Source: Pythium myriotylum (lineage: Eukaryota > Oomycota > Peronosporomycetes > Pythiales > Pythiaceae). Taken from it: DNA of 64,000 nt. Positions 28,649 through 37,573 of this stretch are shown piece after piece. Each line of letters begins with the position of its first letter. Within the stretch, counting starts at the first letter, position 1. Location of the stretch: assembly GCA_023091665.1 (NCBI GenBank), contig JALJCQ010000015.1, positions 1,550,001 through 1,614,000 on the forward strand, read 5' to 3'. The notes beneath the pieces are model-generated. The model was given only the letters and a program-made list of their open reading frames with translations. It was not told the DNA's origin and ran no database searches. The position numbers and the translations under genes are program-made.

Positions 28649-30586
28649 ATGGACCTCACGCTGGCCACGCCGACGCGCCAGCGGCCCTACCAGCACGCGC
28701 TCGACGCGCTGCTCGAGGCGCAGCCCCGCCGCGCGTCCTTTTCCCATCCCCAACGCCGTGGCAGCTCCACGCGCGACCTCAAAGTCGCCGTGCGCGATGT
28801 CACCGCCATCCTCAGCGTCGCTATCAAGGTGGACGGCTTCCAGTTCGACTCGTCTATCATGGAGCACGCGGAGTTCCTCATCTCCACCAAGGTCGTCTTC
28901 CAATGCCATCAGCTCGGCGCCAAGCAGCTCGAGACGTCTTGGCGACTCTACCGCACATTCCAAGAGTTCCAGGGACTGGATACGCAGCTGCGGCAGAAGT
29001 TCCCGTTCGATATGTGCGACATCGCGCCACCCCGAAGGCATCGCCGCCGAACGTTTTTCCATCTCCACCGCTCGCGGTCGTTTCTCGCCAAGCGCTGTAT
29101 GGAGCTTAACCAGTATTTGGCCGAAGTGCTTGACGCCCCGACCATGCGGCTGACAAGATTCATGGATCCGCGCGCGCCGCTTATCCTCCGGTGTTTCTGT
29201 AATTTTGACGTCGGCTTCGGTAAGAAACTGCGCGTCCGACCGGAACAGCCTGACACTTGCGTGCTCTGCCTCGACAACATTGGCCTCAACAGCGGAGGGA
29301 TCAGTGATGAACTATCGCCTTCGCTCCCACCCCTCCCAGAATCCAATTTTGGAGCCGACGACGCCCACGGTATAGATGCAATTCAGCGGCAAGAGCTTGA
29401 GCTCCTTCACAAGCTACGATTGAGATCTCAGTCGCTCATTGACGGGTCGCGCAGTGAAGCCCCCTCGAAGGCCGACTCTCGGTTGGATGAGTTGGAGGCA
29501 AATCTCATGGACGACCGTGCACGCAACATCTCCATGTGCATGCGCTATGAGTGTTCATGCCAACACATGTCATTCCGTTTGACAGAGGGCAAAATGGCTC
29601 GCATCCTGCGGTTGCGGGGGTTCCGCCAGATCTATCGCCCCGCCGACGTGGATGGCCCTACGGCGCTCTACTGCATTCTGTACCGACTTCAACAGTATAA
29701 CGATTTGGACCGCAAACTGTACGATATCCGCAGCGAATACTCTACGGGCAGAACAGATAGCCACTGTACTGCGAGTGATGAAGGGGAGGACAAGGACGCC
29801 CAGCTCATGGCAGGCATAGAACTAATGCGGGAAGCGTTGGCAAACTACGCGCTTCTCTATGTACACACACTGGAGCCACACTTTCGGATGAGCGCTGTCG
29901 ACTTGACCAAAAAGATCCACGAATTCAAAAGCCGCCAACAGCAACGCATTGGTGCTCTTGAGCTCGTCTTGCTCTGCTCCATGTTGGATCTTTCAATCGT
30001 GCTTATCACAAATGACCACGAAGGCACAGTTCAAGAGATCTTTCCCTTACCCGGGCTGGATCCAATACGTCGCGGAGGACGTATTTTGATCACACTGGGC
30101 TACATCCTGCCTACCATGGTCTGCGTCAACGGACACTACACTCTGGCAGATTACATCAAGCCCGAAACCCCCATCACGCCCCAACCGACAGTATGGCAGG
30201 GATTGGAGGAGATGGATCGTTGTATGATTCAACTGACCGACAAGCTCGCAATCCAGTCGGAGCTGCGTCACTTTGAGAACTACGATGAAAGCCTTGCAGA
30301 GACACTCAATCGTGCCATTCTCGACGCAGTTTGGAACGACTGTCAGCATAATCCAAACCTATTCAATCTTTTCCAGCGCCAAGCACAACAGTTCGGCAAA
30401 TCGAGAACGAGTGCAGCTCAATTCTTCCAGTACATGGAGATCGCATTTGGCGTGGAAGGTGCTACGTATCTCGTGGATTTCTTACTCCACGTGCTACCAG
30501 AAGCCACACTCCGGAAGCAACTTTTGCGGGCACGTTGGCGCCGAGTCCAGCGACATCTAACAAAGCGTGTCGCAACCGTGGCTTGA
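28649..30586 (+). CDS. PX-domain protein with an OTU-like C-terminal region
   Basis: A 645-residue single-exon gene; the start at 28649 (MDLTLATPTRQ) is the only ATG before the domain. Residues about 50-185 read as a PX domain: a strand with IKVDGFQFD, then SWRLYRTFQEFQGLD, a basic patch (PPRRHRRR) and a helix ending in NQYLAEVLD. PX domains bind phosphoinositides on endosomes. After a linker, residues about 320-500 have an OTU-like order: VDGPTALYCILYRL near 335, ELVLLCSMLDLSIVLIT, then VNGHYTLADYI near 495. In active OTU deubiquitinases the first motif is DGxCLF, with Cys as nucleophile. Here that position is Thr, so if this is an OTU fold it is probably inactive. The PX call is firm; the OTU call is inference. 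Confidence 0.7.
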   Translation: MDLTLATPTRQRPYQHALDALLEAQPRRASFSHPQRRGSSTRDLKVAVRDVTAILSVAIKVDGFQFDSSIMEHAEFLISTKVVFQCHQLGAKQLETSWRLYRTFQEFQGLDTQLRQKFPFDMCDIAPPRRHRRRTFFHLHRSRSFLAKRCMELNQYLAEVLDAPTMRLTRFMDPRAPLILRCFCNFDVGFGKKLRVRPEQPDTCVLCLDNIGLNSGGISDELSPSLPPLPESNFGADDAHGIDAIQRQELELLHKLRLRSQSLIDGSRSEAPSKADSRLDELEANLMDDRARNISMCMRYECSCQHMSFRLTEGKMARILRLRGFRQIYRPADVDGPTALYCILYRLQQYNDLDRKLYDIRSEYSTGRTDSHCTASDEGEDKDAQLMAGIELMREALANYALLYVHTLEPHFRMSAVDLTKKIHEFKSRQQQRIGALELVLLCSMLDLSIVLITNDHEGTVQEIFPLPGLDPIRRGGRILITLGYILPTMVCVNGHYTLADYIKPETPITPQPTVWQGLEEMDRCMIQLTDKLAIQSELRHFENYDESLAETLNRAILDAVWNDCQHNPNLFNLFQRQAQQFGKSRTSAAQFFQYMEIAFGVEGATYLVDFLLHVLPEATLRKQLLRARWRRVQRHLTKRVATVA

Positions 30587-30733
30587 TGAAACTTAAAGAT
30601 AGCGGCATGTAACTGAGGGCTGAGACTGCCCATCCTGTAAATCAATAGACGCCGAGAAGTTTCACCTTTTGCGTCGTTTCAGGCGCATATTGGCTTATCG
30701 AGCGCGATAGGGGGGGGCGCCAGAACAATATCG

Positions 30734-31853
30734 ATGGCAACTATGTGCGAGCAACACCGCTCGTGGTGCCGAGGCCTACAAGAGGCGATTCAAGCTGACG
30801 CGTGGGGACAAGTACTCGAAGCAGTTGAGGCCTACGAACGGTATTGAGCACTGATCAAATACTCTGTACAAAACTCTTACTTGTCCTTAGACTCGCTGAG
30901 GTTTTATTGCAAGCTTTACCTCGTTGCCATGAACTCACAGCAGAGCAGCGGGTAAGCTGCAGAGTCGAAGACATAATCACGACTTTCCATCATGTCTTTA
31001 TCCTTTGTGTTAGCGTGTGATCGAGAAGACTGCGAGTTCCACCCAATTGAGAGCGAAGATTTTGAGCTCGTTAGACGGTCAGCGAGACTCTCTGACAAAA
31101 GATGATATGGAGCACATCCTAGACGGTAGGAGGAACACGATGATGAATCATGTCGAGTTTTTGTTGACATACACTGTAGTCCTCCGCGAAGTGCTTGTTG
31201 AAGAACATCCTGCATTTCCGGTAGCCTTATCGGAAGGAAAGCCACAGACAGCTGCACCCTTCGTCCCGGTTGTTGAGACTGATGAGAATGATATTCTGGA
31301 CGGATATGCCGAATGCTCCACGTCAAAGACAGTACTCAATCGCAAAGCAGGTGCTTCCTACTATGACATTCAGATCTTTCGGGTCGGTCTCAAGGATGCT
31401 GTGGCATATGTGAACCCGACGATCATCGTGTCGGTCTATGACCGCGATGGCAGACGCATGGAAGAACCCAAAGAGACAGCAGTTGGTAGGTGTGAGGAAT
31501 CGCAGTACATCAGCTTTCAAAGCTCCACTATTCACCTTGAGACGACTGTTGAGCAAATGGAGGAGTGTACGTATGTAACGATCCCGTCGTCCACTCGTTG
31601 CTGAGCATACTCAATGATAGGTGGAGCAGCAGTATTCTTTGAGATCTACCACTTCAAAACCAAGAAAAGAAAGAAATCTTGCCGCTGTTGGTCAATTGTC
31701 GAGTTGGATGAGATCGGGTCAGACGCCAAGGAAGTAGTGGCGCTTGCGTTGGAGCTGTACCAAAAGCCAATCGATCCAAAACGAAAGCGAATCCACCTCT
31801 TCACCGCCAAAGACCTCTATTTGCATATTGGAATCCAAGTAGCCATCGCGTAA
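30734..31853 (+). CDS. AIDA: AIDA-like protein (Axin interactor, dorsalization-associated) with C2 domain
   Basis: Four exons, 30734-30840, 30891-30951, 31014-31566 and 31621-31853, joined by 50-, 62- and 54-nt GT-AG introns, give 317 residues (human AIDA is 306). The N-terminal helical region has WGQVLEAVEAYERLAEVL. The C-terminal C2 domain matches AIDA closely: FRVGLKDAVAYVNPTIIVSV, GAAVFFEIYHFKTKKRK, ELYQKPIDPKRKRIHL and KDLYLHI. In animals AIDA binds Axin and blocks JNK signalling, and its C2 domain is thought to bind membrane lipids. Oomycetes lack the animal Wnt pathway, so the ancestral job is probably membrane or cytoskeleton related; that is inference. It ends only 17 bp from the convergent methyltransferase stop codon. 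Confidence 0.88.
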
Positions 31854-31870
31854 GGGGGAACCGCGCTTCG

Positions 31871-32779
31871 TCACGAGCGAAGCCTCGCTGAGACAACATA
31901 GTCGAAGCCGAACCGTATTTTGCGCTTTCCGCCTCGCAAATAGTCACGTACGCGGGTCTCAAACTTCTGTAGCGAATTTTCCATTGTTGCCGCAACATCT
32001 TCGTCTTGAAACCATTTGAGCTGGTTCCGTGCGACATTGATCTGTCTCTTGATAGTCTCGACGGTGTAAACGTTCGTCATTTGAACACTGTCACGGACCT
32101 CGAAACCACTTTTACCGAGCTGTCGTCGTGTCCAGGAGAGTGGAAACTCGCGATAACAGCGCCGACCAGCGAGCAAAATACACGCATCACGGATCCGTGC
32201 CATTTCCTGCACGAGGGTCATGTCATCGTCTGTAGGGGGTGCACAGCAGCGACAAGGTGGTTGTGTCGATGTCGCATTCCCGGTCTCTGTGAGCGGCTCG
32301 AGACCAACAATGTACAATCGACCGTGGGGGGCCAAAAGTGCCTTCAATCGGTCGAATATTTCATCTTGAAAGTACGGTGCGAATCCTTCAATCGAGCCCA
32401 CAAGATAGTCTGTCGACAACAACACGGCGTGAGCAACATTGGCATCTCATGGCATGAAGAGATTGCGATTGCCTGCGATGACTACATCGAACAGGGGTTC
32501 ATTTTCCAGCAAATGCTCGTCCTGCCAATTGCCCGCGTGGACCTGAAGTGGTGGAGACCCTTCGTTGTTGAATTCGCGTTGAAGCTCTTCTGCGAGTGGT
32601 TTTTCTCCTGTGACTGCCACGATCTGGGAGATCTGCGGTGAGAGTCGCGTGAGCCACTTCAACGAGTGTCTCCCTGTGCCCGCGTCCAGCACGCGCCCCC
32701 ATGGAGCGAGGCTGCCACCCAGCGCCTCCTCCTGCGCTTCAATCCAGCGGAAGAGAGAATCCGTTGGTGGCGCTGCCAT
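31871..32779 (-). CDS. SAM-dependent methyltransferase-like protein
   Basis: Exons 32779-32473 and 32409-31871 give 281 residues in frame. The intron (63 nt) has a GC donor (GCAG then GCAATC) and an AG acceptor; no GT donor restores the frame. Class I methyltransferase features are visible: VLDAGTGRHSLKWL (motif I; the usual second Gly pair is altered to GRH), IVAVTGEKPLAEEL (motif II region), FDVVIADYLVGSIEG (motif IV) and LKALLAPHGRLYIVGLEP (motif V/VI). The substrate is unknown. The C-terminal third, with a long amphipathic helix and an RFGFDYVVSARL ending, is typical of the fold. It shares its strand with OST48, 148 bp upstream. Confidence 0.75.
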
Positions 32780-32927
32780 TGTTTGAGCAGGAAAGGGGAA
32801 TGACCTGCAGCAGAGTGTTTTATTCACCCAATTAGGTTTTACGTAGGATCTGAAATGAACCAATCAAGATTCGTGTCATTTGATCTACGTCGCTGTGCGA
32901 GACCTAGCAGCAATCCCATGTTCTTGG

Positions 32928-34423
32928 CTACTTCTTCTCTTGGTAGAAAAGGAAGAGCACGCTGAACACAAAGACGCCCACCATCATTGAAAACGCCGAG
33001 GTGTAGTACGGATAAGCAGCCGGGATGAAGCGCTCGTACTCGTCGTGCTTGAACGGACGAAGCGAGACCTGCGTCGTTGTGTGCAAAGTCGTGAGACCCA
33101 GTCGGCGGTAGAGGACACGAAACTGGAAGATGCCGTACGCGTCTGGAGCTTCAAAAGTAACTGAAAAGTGTCCATTGTTGTCGTGTGACATCGTCTTGCG
33201 CACGTACGGGTCAAGCATCACGAACTCAAGCTGCACATCAGACGCCTTAAATGGCACCCATTGGCCGTCTTGAAGCTCTTGGATGTCAAAGGAATAGGTG
33301 AGGTTATCCTTAATGCGATACACAAGCGAGTCTCGAGCGATTTCGGCGTCTGGGTACAACGTAATCGGCAAGTCTGGGCGCTCTGCATCTTTCAACATCT
33401 TGTCTGGGGAGCGACCGTCGGCTCGCTTGTGAGACACATTGGCCATGCGGAGCACACCATTTTCTTGAAAAACCCATTTCGAAACTGCGTCGCTGAACTC
33501 CGCGTTAGAGAATGCATCCGTGAAGTACTTGTCACTGAAGAGGTCCATTGAGCCAGAGAATACCATCCGAGCGTTGTTTCTCCCTTGGACAGCTGTCACA
33601 AGTCCGATTTCGTTACCAAAGAGTAGGTCGTTTTCCACAACTTTAGCGGTAATCTCTTTCACAGGGTTCGTCGAGTACGCCGTCGCTGGTGCTGTCAGAG
33701 CATGGAATGCCAAAATGTTGTTCGGCTCGAGGCTGAGTCCAACCCCCGTGAACGCAACAGGCTTCTTGTCGCGGCGCTTCGGATCTGCAAGACCTTTACC
33801 GACCACACGAGACGATTCAACAAAGTCTGTCGCAGCTACAACAGCGTTGTAAATGTCATCAGCATCCGCAACAGCGTTCACGTGATCAATCACGAGGTTG
33901 CCCTTCTTCTCGAACTCGACACCGCATTCGAGAGCGAAGTCACGCTGCAGCTTAGTGAGCTTAGAACTGCACAGGTCGCGACATCAGACATGCAAAACCG
34001 TGTCGAAGCGAAGACAAAACGCAATCTACCTCGAGCTAAGCAGCACGTTACCACCCCTCTCCACAAAGTCGAGCAAGTCCGACTTGGTGAGCTTCCCGAG
34101 CTTCTTCTGTGGAGAGAAAATGACGAGATTGTCGAACTGGCGAACACCGTACTCTTCAAGCGCGAGCTCAGGATCATTGACATGAAAGCTCAGGTCATGG
34201 CCTCGCTCTGAACCAGCACAGATCAGCCCAAGCTCCCATTGCGTCACCCCGCAGAGACTATCATACTCTGAAGCAGCTGAAAGAACTTGGAGTGGGTCTT
34301 CTGGACCTCGGACGAGTCGAGCAGAACAGCAGTGCGGAAGGCATCGCAGGTCGCAGCGAGCAACGCCGCGCAGAAAAACGCCGTGGAGACGACCACTCGG
34401 GACGTCATGAGCACGCGTGGCAT
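32928..34423 (-). CDS. OST48: OST48/WBP1 subunit of oligosaccharyltransferase
   Basis: Exons 34408-34267 (or from 34423), 34207-34030 and 33966-32928, with 59- and 63-nt introns, give 452 residues from the ATG at 34408; human DDOST is 456. An upstream in-frame ATG at 34423 is equally possible. The N terminus is a signal peptide (MTSRVVVSTAFFCAALLAA). Family blocks include TAVLLDSS, FDNLVIFSP, FVERGGNVLLSS, FALECGVEFE, VIDHVNAVADADD and, near the C terminus, a transmembrane segment (SAFSMMVGVFVFSVLFLFY) ending in QEKK, a KKxx-like ER-retention signal. OST48 helps stabilise the catalytic STT3 subunit in the ER membrane during N-glycosylation. It is the best-defined single-copy housekeeping gene in this part of the window. 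Confidence 0.95.
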
Positions 34424-34813
34424 CCTGTCGACCGAAGTTGATCTTTGACGTGGAAGGGGGTCCGTTGTCGGGTACACTACCAGACGAAACAAAATTTAGC
34501 AAAGTGATCATCTTCTGATGAATCTTCAGACTCAGTTTATCAGACAACACAGTGCCCCAACTCCTCATGCGTGGAAACGTACTATTTTTAGATTTTTAGA
34601 TGTGTTTCCACGCTAGGCAGTTGACGTTGAACAACTCATCAGGTGTCTGTTCGTCTGACAACCACCGAAAAAAATGCGGGTCATGCTGAAGTCCCTCATC
34701 TTCGAGAACCCTGACCTAAGACAGATATTTTGAAGGTCTCGGCGACGAGAACAGAAGGTTGGCCTTGTCAGAGTCTCGAGAGAGATGGCACGGTCGAGAC
34801 TTGGTCGAGCCTA
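34424..34813. other. Intergenic gap upstream of OST48, no gene seen
   Basis: 390 bp between the end of the Sec6 gene and the OST48 start, both on the minus strand. The interval should hold the OST48 promoter and Sec6 terminator. It contains a short inverted repeat: GTGGAAAC near 34572 and GTTTCCAC near 34603, flanking an AT-rich loop with two copies of tttttaga, which could form a hairpin. No coding frame is convincing. Confidence 0.35.
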
Positions 34814-37456
34814 TCATGAGCTCCCAAGGAAATCAGCCATGTTCAGCTTCTGAACTTCGAAGTTGGCGTCGCTATCACTTTCGAAAATCGCGTTATCGTT
34901 CAAGGTCGCAGATACGACTTTCTTTTTGTCTTTCTCTCCCGTCTTCAGGATCTTCTTTTTCTCTTTCTTCTCCGTTTCTTTTGGGGTTTTATCTTTCTTC
35001 TTCTTTTTCTTTGCTCCCGACTCAACTGCTTCATGACTTGATGTAGAACGGATTAGCTTGTGGATGTGTTGCACAACATCTTGACGCTCCACGGGAACGA
35101 CTTCTTTCGCATTCTGTCTCAGTACATCACTCATCAGCTGCAGAACTGAGAACTCGTTGTGTATATCGATTTCGGTCCGAAGCCCAGTGCGCTTCAGATC
35201 GGCCGTATACCTTGTGAAGAAAGTGATGAAGATGTTTCTATCGGCTTCAATTAATCCTGCTGCGCTGGGAGGGTTCCCAAAGCAGTGCGTACGAGTTAAA
35301 AGTCGTTGGACATATTCCCTTGCACAACGGTCCAGACACAGTCGAACAACTTTTGCGAAAAAGAAAGAGCTATTGATCCACCGCCTCAAATCAGAGTAGT
35401 AGTCTTCGAGTGTCGCCAGTAGTGTCTCTACCACTGCGTCATTCTCGTCCCATCTCTTCGAGAACCAAAGTCGAACTGTCTCCTGTTCCAGAGCAGCTAG
35501 ATGAGTCATGTCAGATATTACTTGCAGTGAAAGGGATCTGAATCTTACATGTTCAACGTCAGAAAAAATTTTGCCCACTAATAGATCGCACATTGCAGTC
35601 GACAGCTTCACGATCTCGGTCGAGGTTAAGTCCAAACCATCACCCATGAAAGTATCAAATGCCTCCTTTTCATTGGGATCGCGAGACGCGAACGATATCT
35701 CTTCAACAAGCTCGGGGCATTTAGCTTGTAGCACATCCGTGTCATTAATAAACGAACATAACGTCTCAACGTCAGTTTCTCCAACTTTTGCTGAGATGCT
35801 ATGGTATCGCGACTTGAGCTGGTCCATCAACGCTTCTAAACACTGGTTTACAACCCTCCCAATTAGTCTTCCTGACAACCACTCTTGACCAATGGATATT
35901 TGAGACTTCAGAATATTGATGATGTCGTTGGGTCGTGTGGATTGCAGCTCACCATGAACGCCAACTACGTGCTCTTCCTCGCGTTTCCACACGTTTGATA
36001 CCCACATATGGATTTGGCCCTGGATCTGATCAAGGTACAAACTCATGAGCATCTGCGCTGTTTGCTCTAAAACAATCGAAGCTCGAGATCGCTTGAACTT
36101 CACTATCTCCGAGTTATAGTACTCAATCCACTGAACCAGTTGGAGACGCTCAGCGATTCCAACGTCAGGATGAGAGCACTGCTTGCTTATCTCATTCTCC
36201 AGAGTGGTGTTGTAGGTGCTCGTGAAAACATTCATAACGTCAATGTCGGTGGGAAAGCAGCCCACAACGTCGGACTGAACAATCTCGAGATCAATCAACA
36301 ACTGGTTGGCAGCATCCAGTACAGCGTCAAGTGGCTTAATGTTCGTCTTCTTAGCTTCACCCTCCGCAAGTCTGAACATCTCGTCAACTTTCTTTACCAA
36401 GTGTGTGGAAATCTCAGACTTGCAGCGTTCGCTCAATGGGGTGTGCAAGTCAGACACAGTCTTGAGGTTGTTGTCCAAGTAAGCTTTCTTCGACAAAACG
36501 TATCGAAGACGGCGGCGCTCCATGAGATCCATGACAAGAAATGCGTTTACAATCCGTTGTCTGCTCATTTGAGCTACTTGCACACAATGAGTCATGCAAC
36601 CCCACACTTCTTTCGATATTTTTTCATGTAATCCTTCCACAGCCGCGAGTCGTGAACCCATCGAGCCCAAGACTCGAACCTGACTATGACTGGGTTTTTG
36701 CATATCCGTAAGCTAACCTGCAATGAAAGGTTCGCGTAACGGCATACCTGCTTCCTAGTTCGTCAGATCTGTCGACTGCACAAACCTGGAGCTGTCCAGA
36801 AGAATAAGTAGAGTATAGCATCACCTTACCTAGCTCACTGTACCTCATGCAGAATCTTTTGTCGCCAGTCATCAAATGCTTGCCATTTCGTGTAGATGCT
36901 GACGATCTCACCCAGGTTTTCATCCAGAATCGCATCCAGCTCAGTGATCTATATGAAAACGGTTAGTTTCCGTGTGGAGAAATGGCGACCATGACACACC
37001 TTCGTTGGCAGTTCTTCATAAAAAATCATCTGGGTCTCTAGCTCTTTCAGATTGCGACGTGCAACGCTGATCCCCGATGAGAGCTTTTTCTCTCCCAGTT
37101 CATCGTTCATCCTGCGACAGTTTTGGTAGAGAGACCCAAAGTTGCTCGCAATGTTCGAAACTGTGTCCTCCATCTCAAGAAGCGAGCTTGCGCGTTCAAT
37201 TTCATCAACATGGGCCTGTACAAATGTATCGAGCTGTCCCTTCGTGCTGTCCTGCTTTCGAAGGTAGTCTTGTTTGATTTCGTGGAGCTGGCATCAGACG
37301 CAGCTCATCAGCGTAACCGTGTTGTCTCCGTAGGTACTACGGTGATTGCCCACTCACAAGCTGAGAGTTTAGAAGCGAGTTCTCTGTCGAGTCTTTGAGC
37401 TTGACCCGCAGCACCTCGACCGGATCGCGTGCCTCTTTCTCCAGCAGTGAGATCAT
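34814..37456 (-). CDS. SEC6: Exocyst subunit Sec6/EXOC3
   Basis: Exons on the minus strand: 37456-37358, 37287-37000, 36948-36844 and 36712-34814, all phase 0. The introns are 70, 51 and 131 nt, giving 796 residues. The N-terminal helical region (LLEKEARDPVEVLRVKLKD, NFGSLYQNCRRMND) and the block KWQAFDDWRQKILHE are Sec6-like. So are the later LQLVQWIEYYNSEIVKF and the all-helical rod. The exocyst tethers secretory vesicles to the plasma membrane, and in oomycetes would serve hyphal tip growth. The C terminus carries an unusual Lys-rich tail (AKKKKKKDKTPKETEKKEKK) and an acidic end, not typical of animal or yeast Sec6. The third intron is longer than its neighbours and may hide an extra small exon. 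The gene diverges from the CPSF30-YTH gene. Confidence 0.82.
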
Positions 37457-37573
37457 TTTGTCTCCCTGCACGTCGCTTCGACGAAAGATCGGGGGAGGTA
37501 TGGGCAACTTAATTGAGACTTCTGTTCACTCAGGTTAACGCATTCCTCATTCACCAACAAAAGAGAAGCAACC
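37457..37573. promoter_or_regulatory. Short bidirectional promoter (Sec6 / CPSF30-YTH)
   Basis: Only 117 bp separate the two start codons of these divergent genes, so both promoters and leaders must overlap. The stretch has pyrimidine-rich segments (near 37520-37550) and TCACTC at 37527-37532, which resembles the core of an oomycete initiator element, but I cannot fix a start site. Confidence 0.35.

Noticed and set aside
36711..36843. Extra small exons inside the 131-nt Sec6 intron
   Set aside because: Several AG and GT sites exist, but a single phase-0 intron already joins the flanking exons cleanly, and no candidate exon kept the frame.
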